A stretch of DNA of 64,000 bases from Chrysomallon squamiferum (GCA_012295275.1 CM022665.1:11495976-11559975); one strand, 5' to 3'; counted from the stretch's first letter, positions 1 to 11,362 are shown. Notes: generated by a model from the letters alone, not told the origin. Numbers and translations: made by a program.

Positions 1-59
1 ACAAATTACAAAAGGCCAACCAATTTATTTATTTATTTATTTATTTATTTTTGTTTCTT

Positions 60-361
60 CTTTTTCTTTACAATAATAACTAAATGCTATATGTTTTATA
101 TTCAGGTAAAAAACCCAGAACAAATAACTAAATGTAAGACTCTTATTATTCAGGTAGAAAGATGAGGTATAATGATAACTAAATTCCAGACTCTTGTTTT
201 CTGAGGTTCAAAAAAAAAGAAAGAAGCCCAGATATGATAACTAAATGCCAGACACATATTACTCAAGTACAAAACCTGGATATAATTGATAGTTATATTC
301 TTATTATTCAGGTGAAAAACCAGATATAATAATAACTAAATACCAAATACTTATTATTTAG
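60..361 (+). repeat. ~60-bp minisatellite carrying a splice-acceptor-like motif
   Basis: About five degenerate copies of a unit containing 'aataactaaat', then 'cttattattcag', then 'gtgaaaaacc'. The last copy runs into the true 3' splice site of the PARP4 exon at 362 (ttattatttag|GTGAAAAACC). Earlier copies therefore carry look-alike acceptors, for example near 311 and 104. Visible directly by aligning the units by eye; unit length varies. Confidence 0.75.
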
Positions 362-610
362 GTGAAAAACCAACTGACCAAGGCAGCCCAGCCAGGTTTG
401 ACATCTGTTTCAGTTGAGTGGCGACAGTTTGATGAAGATCCAGACAAGCTGCCACAAGCTCCTCGGCAAATTACATCTCTGTTCAGTGGATCACGACAGG
501 TTGTCTATGGATATGTACCAAACTGTACCATGGTTGGTAGTTACTGTAAATTGTAATACGTTTTTCATTCATTTTGTATATGGACAAACCTTCAAGCAGA
601 GCATACACAC

Positions 611-671
<61 letters not shown>

Positions 672-3167
672 CACACACTGTGAATACATATATACATACA
701 TACATACATACATACATACCTACATATGTACAGATATACATACCTACATATGTACAGATATACATACATGCATACATGTATACATATATACACACACATA
801 TATAAACATTGACATACTGACAAAAACAACATGCTTACAAACCTTAACATATACATATATAAACAATACACAGCCTTCTTTTTATTTATTTTGGTTGATA
901 TTATTTTTATTTTTTTTATTATTACTTTTACTGTTACAATCATTATAACATTTATTAATTTATTACTTTTTTTAATTTTATCTTTCTATATATATTTTTA
1001 CTTTATTTTTTTAATTATTATACATTTGTTTTTTCACAGGCCACATTAAAAGCTGTAGTAGGTGGACAAGAAGTTTGTACAGTTGTTTCAACTTCAGATC
1101 TCAGCATCACAGAAGGACTGGTAATAATTACAGTGATAATTCATAAATCCAAACGTGTTAAGTTGGAATGTCTCCAGCTATTTATCTGTAAAGTTCTACT
1201 ACAAGCAATACTTAATGGAAATTAAGTTATTAGCTAAATTGTTAGAGTATTGGATTCTCAAGGTTCCTGGTTCAAAACTCTTTGCAGAGGTTCACTAAAC
1301 TGTTAGAAAACAATTGAGTATTACTGATCCACATACGTGTGTTCTTCATTTTTAAAGAATTATTTGCAAAAGAGATAGTGGCCTTCATATATTACATTCA
1401 AATATTATAAACTATTCAATGCAAAAGACACAAATGAGAAAAAACAGAAGGAAAAATTGACACAGATGCTTAAAGAAGACAAAGAGGACAAGAAATTGAG
1501 AGAGAAAGGAAAAAGTTTGAGAGAAAGATGGAAAAATATGGAATAAAAGAAATGGAGACGGATGAATAATATGAAGGAAGGTTGATAGAGAAAGCCCTGT
1601 TTAAACAAATGAAACTGAGAGAGAACAAGAGGGAGGGAAGAATGGATATTAGAATATCAAGATAGAAATAAAAAATATATAGAGATCCTTAAATATTAAA
1701 ATTTAAAAAGCATGATGTATTTTTCTGTGTATGGAAGCTAAATGAAACAAAGATTAAATTATTTGTATTGTTCTGCAGACTGTTCATAGACTGACTGCCC
1801 GGGCTATAATAAGAGACTGGGAGGATGGCATGCTTTCTTCAGACCGTACCAGGCATGAGGTATGTGGTTATTTTATATAAGAAAATGTCCAGTGTAGTCT
1901 AATTTTGTGATCACACTGTAATAAAAACTTTAAATTTAGTGTGAACATAAAATGCATGTTTGTTGACAACTGATCACATACAGACCCAACTTGATGTTGA
2001 CCACAGTAGTCACTTATTTTCCTAGCTGGATGTAGACCACACTGGACATTTACTTACTTCGTCCAGTATAGACCATACACTTACTTACTAGTAGAATGTT
2101 TACTTATCTAGTTGGATGTATATTACACTGGACATTTAGTTACTAGCAGGATGTTGGTCACATGGTCACTTCCTTATCTAGCTGGATGTTGACTTACCCT
2201 GATCACTTACTTACTTGGCTTAATGTAGACCAAATTGGTCACTTACTTGTGTAGCTGGATGTTGAAAATATTATTCCCACTGCTTCCATTCCTGACATCC
2301 AGAATCTTAATCTTTTGTTACTTGCTATTTTCAGATGTTGAAGATGAATCTGAAACAATACATCATTGACTTGAGCACAGAATATTCTATTGTCACCCAG
2401 TTTACAAGTTTTGTAGCAGTGGAGAAACGAGATGAGGTTGGTTGTTTAACATTTGTGTTTCTATTTTCATTAAAAAATATTTTTGCATTAATCAAAACTG
2501 TATTCAGTCCATGATGGAACAGTTATTTCTTAAATAGACTACATGGAAAATGTAAACAGTACCTTGAGGCATTGTGATGTTAACACATAATTAGGTGTCT
2601 GGCTTTTCTTTTTTTTTTTTATCTTGATGATTTAAGAGAGAAAAATGGTTACTGCCAAGAACAAGTAATTCTTTATGTTGACCTTCTCATAAACATGAAA
2701 GCATATATCATAATTTGATAAATCAATGGAGACACCGAAAATGATTATTTTTCACCTATGATCTTTCAGAACACTGAATTACAGCCCACTTAAAAATGAC
2801 TCTGAATCCTATCGTTGGTAAACCATCATAAATAAATAAATATAATAAAGCTACAATGAAATAAAACATAAAGAACTGTAATGTAATATAATGTAATATA
2901 ATGAAATGTAAATTATAAAAAAAATAATAATAAATTACAAAACATGAATTCAAAATGGTGTATAATTTAAAAAAAAAAAAAAAATTGTTGTTGTTTTTTT
3001 TTTTTTTTCTAATTTTTAATTTTATTTTATAATTTCAGGATGAAAAAGCAGGTAAATGGACCAGTACAGGACCAACTATGTTCCAGCTTGTTGAACAGGA
3101 GTGTGCAGATATTTTGCCATACTTGTCCTGGATAACAGACAAAGATGACATTATGGAGGTCGTACAA
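362..3167 (+). CDS. PARP4: PARP4 exons encoding the conserved post-VWA region (five exons)
   Basis: Five exons, all phase 0 at their inner junctions: 362-532, 1040-1120, 1779-1859, 2335-2436 and 3039-3167. The products read AAQPGLTSVSVEWRQ, then LFSGSRQVVYGYVPNCTM, ATLKAVVGGQEVCTVVST, TVHRLTARAIIRDWEDG, TQFTSFVAVEKRDE and CADILPYLSWITDKDD. They match vertebrate PARP4 block for block (QPALTDVSVKW, LVYGFIPHCT, RALIRDYEDG, TQFTSFVAVEKRDE, DFLPYMSW, from memory of the family). This is the most conserved coding sequence here and fixes gene identity and strand. Donors at 533 and 2437 are GTTGGT, an unusual form also relevant to the Ubl exons. The upstream gene part is cut off by the window edge. 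Confidence 0.88.
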
Positions 3168-5372
3168 GTGAGCATTATTTTTATATATAAACATGGAGAA
3201 TTGGGGTTTAATGGATAGGAATGGGAATGGCTATTTTGAGTATATTTGTTTTTATGATAAGTGTTTATCTGTGTTAAGTGTGTGTGTGTCTGTGTAATGT
3301 AAATGGATGAATATGTTTAAAGTGTCAGTGGTTGTGTTAAGGAATATTTGTTTTTAATGAAAGAATAATTTTGTGTTTATTCATCTGTCCTGTGGTTAGA
3401 AACAGAATATTGTGTGTACTAAATTGACAAAAATAAACTAATCACATTATCACTATCAGTGAATGATATAGATTGAAATGTCAAAGTTAAGTGTTTTCAG
3501 GTGATCTGTTAAATCTGGTTCTCTCTAAGTAATGTGGTCATTACTCCCTTCAGTGCCACAGAACTCAAACTTTTTTTATCTTTTGTATCCAGTTCTTGCA
3601 CAAACTAAAACAACATATAGTTATAAGTGACCCAGAAAGTGAGGAAGAATGTGTGTACTGCACATACATCATACACACACACACTCACACACACAAACAC
3701 ACACACACACACACAGGCATTCCTTGCCTTCTACATACATTATATATAATTTCCTTAAGTCCATAGATGAATACCTACATATGTACATACAAATCTACTC
3801 AAATACACACACACATTCTTATACATATACACATTAGACTACATACCTATATACACACATACATACACACATCCATACACACATCCATCTATCCATCCAT
3901 CCATCCATCTGAAAGCCTGTCATCTACACACATGCTTACTTTACCTTCATTATACAAAGTGCATCAGTTTAACGATTATTATTTGTCAAATATAAAGTTT
4001 GTGTTTTAAAACTTTAAGTAATATTCTGCTGTTATTTTGATAGAGGAAAAAAACTGAAGAATATGCAATGTAGGATGCTAATATCACTGTACTTAATAAC
4101 AAGACTAATTAATCAGCCAAAACAGTTTATTTGGCTGAACCTGTTTGTTGTACTCAAGCAAAACCTGTATTTTTCTTTCAAGTCTTTTTTTTTTATATTT
4201 TTATTTAATATAATTTTTTTTTTTTCAGAAAAGTCATATTATGCCATTATTAGGTGAGCATTTCTTATTGTTTGAGAGAGGATGTAAGAATTGTGCATAA
4301 AAGGATCTTTGGTGGTATATATTTTCTTATGCTAGTATTTTAGTTCTTACTGGATCCCAGTCTTTGCTAATAACAAATCATATAATAAAATAATATATGG
4401 AGGCTGACATTTTCCTTTTTTATTATATCAATTCATAAAGGTATGTAAAAATAAAAGAATTTAAATTTTAAAAACAAATATGTAAAACAGGTAAATTATT
4501 GCCTTATCTTCAATCACACTATGTTCTGACATTTCCAAGCACAAAATAATACCACAGTAAAATAGAAAACATCCATAAACACACAAGCTTTTTTATTTCA
4601 TTGACACATACTTCATTATTAGCAAAGACTGGCCATTAGAGTGGAAGTATTCCAAACATAGGCCAGATATTTTGTATCACCAAAGTGACACTTTAACTTC
4701 CTACAGTTCCGAATGATGTGAGACAAGTGACATTAAAAACACTGACAAGCAAATCAGTTGAATTTTCACTTCTTGCCTCAAACACCATTGCTGATTTTAA
4801 AGCTGACTTACAAGCAGTAAAGGGAATTCCTACTAACCAACTAAGACTGATATACAGAGGCAGACTGCTTGTTGACAGTCACACTCTGGCTCATTGCAAT
4901 ATAACAGACACATCTGTGGTTCATCTTGTACTCAGATTAAGGGGAGGTTGACCACTGCTCAGAGCTGATTCAGACAGAGCAATGGATAGAAGATCATTTT
5001 TAAGTGTTGCTTTTGAACTAAGTGGAAATGGTAGGTTTAGAATGTATGGTTTGAGAAAGAGATATGATTATACTGTGTTTACACCATTATTTCTGAGCAG
5101 AGTTGTAAGTTGCACATGATAGTCTACTTTATTTCAAAACATCTTTTACTTATGCACCTTCTCACCAACAGGCTAATTGCACCACTGGCATCATCAGTGC
5201 CAAACAGACAGGTACTTTACTACTGACTCATTAAAACATTTTATTACTACTGCATGCATTGTTATTTTGATAGCGGAAAAAATTGAAGATGATGAAATGC
5301 TGACAGAGCAAAGTGACTCAGAAAGTGAGGAAGAATGTGAGTACTGCACATACATTACACACACACTTACAT

Positions 5373-5407
<35 letters not shown>

Positions 5408-5699
5408 GGCATTCCTTTCCTTCTACATAAATGGCACTATAAACACATCAGTTACAGTCTTAATTTCCTTAAGGTAATTTACATACAAAATATCTAATTA
5501 ACAATAACAGTTATTATTTGTCAGATATAAAGACTGTGTTTTAAGTAATATTCTGCTATTATTTTGATAGATCAAGAAACTAAAGCATTGGCAATCTTTG
5601 ATGATGAAGATTATGAAAAAAATGCCATAGGTGAATATCTATCCATCAGTCCATAGATGAATACCTACATATGTACATACAAATGTACACAAATATACA

Positions 5700-5742
<43 letters not shown>

Positions 5743-8700
5743 ATAAGTACATACACACTAGACTACATACCACTAAACTACATTACACTACACTGAACAA
5801 CATTGCATTACACTTCATACATACACACATCCATCCATCTGAAAGCCTGTCATCTACACACATGCTTACTCTACCTTCATTTTAAAACTTCATCAGTTTA
5901 ATGATTATTATTTGTCAAATACAGTGGATGCCTTGACTTATGAGTTTAATTGTTCCGTGGCCGAGCTTGTAACTCAAATCTGCATGTATATCAAATCAAT
6001 TTTCCCAACTGAAATTAATTGAAATACCTTTATCCATTCCAGCCCCCTAAAAACCACCCCATTTTGTTTTGTAGCGTGTTTTTAAATAAGAAAAATGTAT
6101 TTATAAATAACAAATATTGTATAAAAACACAAAATAAAATAGAATGTAAAGAAATAAATTGGTTTTGTAAAGTGTATTAATCTTGGACATCAGACAAATT
6201 ATTTTAACACCTTTGGTTGGAGTTACAGCCTTTATCAACTCCTTCTGCTTCAGTATGATACTATGCTCGTACTGCTTAGCCAAATCGACTACATGCACAA
6301 CGCTCATATTTTTTTATGATTTCATGTTTTAATTCAATGGACATCATCCGCTTCTTCTTCTCAGCACTGTCCTTTACACTCACTTTCTTAGGATCCATGG
6401 TCATAAAAAGAAATTTGGCAAAATTCTGCACAAAACATGAACACACCACAACAGAGATGCTTCTGCAGTGAGGTAATTATGTGAAGTAAACGAGTGAGAT
6501 GCAGGATGCTGGCCAGATGTTGTGTTGTTTCTTGCACTGAAACTTATTTGTAACTCGGATTTTGGCTGGCAACTCAAAGCACAAAGTCAACTATGCGACT
6601 GCTCGTAACTTGGAAAACTCATAAGTTGGGGCACTCGAAAGTCAAGGTACCACTGTATAAAGTTGTGTTTTAAAACTTTAAGTAATACTCTGCTCTTATT
6701 TTGATAGAGGAACAGTATGATGAATGTGCAGTGTATGGTGCTAGTGAATTCTCAGAAAGTGACAAAGGTGAATATCTATCCATCAGAATCTTTGGTGGTA
6801 TATATTTTCTTATTCTACTATTTTAGTTCTTACTGGACCCCAGTCTTTGCTAATAACAAATCATATAATAAAATAATATATGGAGGCTGGCATTTTCCTT
6901 TTTTATTATATCAATTCATAAAGGTATGTAAAAATAAAAGAATTTAAATTTTAAAAAACAAATATGTAAACCAGGTAAATTATTGCCTTATTTTCAATAA
7001 CACTATGTTCTGACATTTCCAAGCACAAAATAATACCACAGTAAAATAGAAAACATCCATAAACACACAAGCATTTTTATTTCATTGACACATACTTCAT
7101 TATTAGCAAAGACTGGCCATAAGAGTGGAAGTATTCCAAACATAGGCCAGATATTTTGTATCACCAAAGTGACACTTTAACTTCCTACAGTTCCGAATGA
7201 TGTGAGACAAGTGACATTAAAAACACTGACAAGCAAATCAGTTGAATTTTCACTTCTTGCCTCAAACACCATTGCTGATTTTAAAGCTGACATACAAGCA
7301 GTAAAGGGAATTCCTACTAACCAACTAAGACTGATATACAGAGGCAGACTGCTTGTTGACAGTCACACTCTGGCTCATTGCAATATAACAGACACATCTG
7401 TGGTTCATCTTGTACTCAGATTAAGGGGAGGTTGACCACTGCTCAGAGCTGATTCAGACAGAGCAATGGATAGAAGATCATTTTTAAGTGTTGCTTTTGA
7501 ACTAAGTGGAAATGGTAGGTTTAGAATGTATGGTTTGAGAAAGAGATATGATTATACTGTGTTTACACCATTATTTCTGAGCAGAGTTGTAAGTTGCACA
7601 TGATAGTCTACTTTATTTCAAAACATCTTTTACTTATGCACCTTCTCACCGACAGGCTAATTGCACCACTGGCATCATCAGTGCCAAACAGACAGGTACT
7701 TTACTACTGACTCATTAAAACATTTTATTACTACTGCATGCATTGTTATTTTGATAGCGGAAAAAATTGAAGATGATGAAATGCTGAGAGAGGAAAGAGA
7801 CTCAGAAAGTGAGGAAGAAAGTGACTCAGAAAGTGAGGAAGAAAGTGGCTCAGAAAGTGAGGAAGAATGTGAGTACTGCACATACAACACACACACACAC
7901 ACACAGGCATTCCTTTCCTTCTACATAAATGGCACTATAAACACATCAGTTACAGTCTTAATTTCCTTAAGTCCATAGATGAATACCTACATATGTACAT
8001 ACAAATCTACTTAAATACACACACACACAAACACACATTCTTATACATATACACATTAGACTACACATCTCTAAACTACATTACATTACACTACATTGCA
8101 CAACATTGCATTACACTACATACATACATACATACATACATACATACATACATACACACATCCATCTATCCATCCATCCATCCATCCATCTGAAAGCCTG
8201 TCATCTACTCACATGCTTACTTTACCTTCATTTTAAAACTGCATCAGTTTAATGCTTATTATTTGTCAAATATAAAGTTTGTGTAAAACTTTAAGTAATA
8301 TTCTGCTGTTATTTTGATAGAGGAAAAAACTGAATTCTTTAAAAAAAAAAAAAAATGTATTTTGTTTTTTTTAATTTTTAAATTTTATTTTATTTTATTT
8401 CCTGTAATTATATCACAATAATCTATATACATTATATGAATAGATAAAAAACATAGAAGTCATTAGAAAAGAAAATGCTCTTTGCCTTATGGGCTAGTCA
8501 CTCTTTTATATACGTCTTTAGAAAAGTGACAAAAGAACATGTAACAGCTTTTGGTAAACAAGTCATGAGATTGGTTGGATTGGGAAATGGTCCTATGCTT
8601 TAACAATTGAGTCTGGCTTTTCCTAGTATATCATAACAGAAATCTTGATTACTTCTGGTATCTTTTTTTTTATATACACATATATATATATATTTATACA

Positions 8701-11317
8701 GATATCACATTTTATTTTTATTTATTTTCTTGTTCCAGCTGAAACGCTTTATGAGAATGCAGAAGAAGATGGTAAGATCATAGTTATCTTTTCTTTTATA
8801 AAAATATTTATGATCTGTCATCATTAATGACATTAAAATAATAGTGTTACTCTGAATGCTGTTGTTTTATTCTGGGACTGCAACATCATCATATACACAG
8901 TGGACTGATATCTGTATTTTTTATGTTATACATATATAAAATACAGTTATCAATGTGTTCACACACACACACACACACTTTTTACAGTGAAATGATCCAG
9001 TTCTGATCAAAGAAGACTAAATCAGTGTTACTAATCAAGATTCAATAGCCAAAAAAATTAACAGAACAATGCAGAATATATTTAGACTATTTCTTTTTAT
9101 CACCAGAAGTACACTGTAAGCAGTAACATTAGTTAACAATTATTTTGCTTCTTTAATTTTTATTTTTATTATAAATGCTATGTAACTGTCTAAAAGTAAT
9201 CCTACTTTTACTAAACAGTAATATTTAAAATACCAGTACCTGAATTGGTTAACTAAGATGATACTGACTAAGTTATTCACATGTAACAAAGAGGCTCATT
9301 CTCTTCTGGTTTTGTTTCAGGACGAAGAGAAAAAGAAAGAGAAGAAGAAGAAGAATTGGTAGAATCTTTTTCAAGAGGATCAGAAGAATTCACTGAAGTT
9401 GGGTCGTCAGTTCCTCGAGCTGTATCAAAACAAGTTCCCCAAGCTCAAGAACCAACCTCTCAGACTGTATCAGATGTTCCCGCCAATGCCATGCCAGTGT
9501 TATCTAAATCCATAATGGCATTGAAAAGAAGCAAAATTATGCGAAAAGTATCATATGGAAGAGAGGATACAACTAGCCTGTTTGAACAATCTGATCCACA
9601 AGAGGAAATAGCAGTCAAAGGTAGGTCTGAGCATTCTGAGCCTGGGATAAGGTTTAAGAGTATGGAAGAAAAACCAGTTGCAGAGTTTCAGTCTAGGTTT
9701 TTTTCAAGGAAGGTATCAGATAGTTAAAGAGGAACAATACCTGTAATGGTTGACATAGATGATACTGACTAAGTTATTCACATGTAACAAAGAAGCTCAT
9801 TCACTTCTTGTTTTGTTTCAGGACTAAGACTAAAAAAAGGAGATGAAGAAGAAGAAGAAAAAATGAAAGATTATTTTTTAAGAGCATCAGAAGAATTCAT
9901 TCAAGTTGGGTCATCAGTTCTTCCAGCTGCATCTAAAAGTTCAAAATCACTGGCATCCAGAATTTCTGACTCTGCTGTATCAGTTGGGAAAAGAGGAACA
10001 ATGGGAAAAGAGAAAGCATTATTTCCAAAAGCATCATTTCAAATGCAAAAAGCAGAAATTTATAAACCTGTGGTAAAGCCTGTTGCAGTGTGTAGTTCTT
10101 ATTCATCAAAAGCAGGTCGCGTATCCTACACAGCCATGTCAATAGAACAACAGTCATCACCACCTGCACCACCACATGTACCAAAACGTGTACAAAAAGT
10201 GTCCAACCTATCGTTATCAGCTTTATCACAACCCCAATACCTATCAACACACTTTGATATAACTCAACAACAACAGTCACCACCACCTGCACAACCACCT
10301 GCACGACCACCTGCACCACCACCTGTATCACCACCTGTACCACCACCTGTACCAGAACGTGTACGAAAATTGCCCAAACTATCGTTATCAGCTTTATCAC
10401 AACCCCAATGCCTATCAACACACTTTGATATAACTCAACAACAACAGTCATTACCACCTGCACGACCACCTGCACGAACACCTGTATCACCACCTGTACC
10501 ACCACCTGGTACAGAACGTGTACGAAAATTGCCCAAATATCGTTATCATCTTTATCACAACCCCAATGCCTATCAACACACTTTGATATAACTCAACAAC
10601 AACAAAGTCAGATGCACCCAGACCTCGACCACTCTCAGGTACAGCTTCAGAACAATGGCATAGACATTGTGCATCTTTATCGGAAGAAGTGTATGATCAA
10701 ATTCAGATGCAACCAGACCTCGATGAAACAAACACATACACTGATGTTATGGACTTGATTAATGAACAGACCACTGTAAGTGTTACAATTTAGTAAATAG
10801 CTCTTCACAACACACACACACACACACACACACACAGATAAATACGTACACACACATATAGATACAGATACACATACATTCATACAGTCATAACCATACA
10901 TGTATACACATGCACTGTGTGTGTGTATATTATTATTATTACAACACAAAACTATTATAATTGATCCCATTTCTATTTTTATGTAAAACAGTTCTGTCAG
11001 ATCTTTCCTTTTTGTGATAATGTTTTTACATTTCATTGACAGGATGGTTATTGGGAACTAAAGGATGATCTTGACTGTTTACTCAGAAACATTCTGCAGA
11101 AAACTGGACTAAGTACACTGAGTAAGAAAAAAATGTACTATCTGTCAGAAAACTTTGGGGTGGTCATAAAGTATCTGACAGTTTAAAATATTTCCATATT
11201 TCCATTCTGTTTGTTTCTTTATTATTATGTTTTTTAAACTTATTTATTTTGCTAGTTAGATTTAGTTAGTTATGAATATTTATGTTTATTATTTAATTTA
11301 TTTATTTATATTTTACC

Positions 11318-11362
<45 letters not shown>

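Larger units (their letters stand above)
6786..7970. repeat. Second copy of the ~1.2-kb Ubl-containing tandem duplication
   Basis: From 'atctttggtggtatatatt' onward this segment repeats 4302-5460 with few differences at an offset of 2484 bp. It includes the inverted repeat, the Ubl exon, the post-stop stretch and the acidic exon. Differences visible by eye are scattered single bases and the length of the acidic exon and CA tract. Confidence 0.92.

Noticed and set aside
569-948. Long open frames on both strands across the (CA)n/(CATA)n tract
   Set aside because: They are translations of simple repeats (His/Thr, Cys/Val, Tyr/Ile). The same applies to frames at 3649, 7993, 21675, 22386, 23241, 25361, 28395, 42363, 45347 and 49690.
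4229-4253. 25-nt mini-exon between ttttttcag and gtgagcat
   Set aside because: Splice signals look good, but 25 nt breaks the phase 1 pattern and gives TAA after the 3593 exon. Without RNA evidence it is not called.
4718-4951. Free-standing ubiquitin gene or processed ubiquitin pseudogene
   Set aside because: There is no ATG at the start (the frame enters through GTG after PND), a clean 3' splice site lies at 4706, there is no poly(A) tail, and it diverges widely from ubiquitin with the fold residues kept. An exon of the surrounding gene fits better, though not proven.
7661-7978. 105-residue ORF starting MHHWHHQCQTDRYF as a separate small gene
   Set aside because: It runs through an intron, the acceptor at 7757 and the acidic exon. 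Only the 7758-7868 part has exon signals, and the end is CA-repeat translation.
9933-10505. 190-residue minus-strand ORF rich in Val/Gln (VVVQVV)
   Set aside because: It is the antisense shadow of the Pro-rich repeat exon.
9863-10591. Single continuous 242-residue ORF ending in ...AYQHTLI as the true PARP4 end
   Set aside because: The end is in a different frame from the adjacent repeats, and the conserved MVP-binding exons lie downstream. Splicing at 10508 or a frameshift explains it better.
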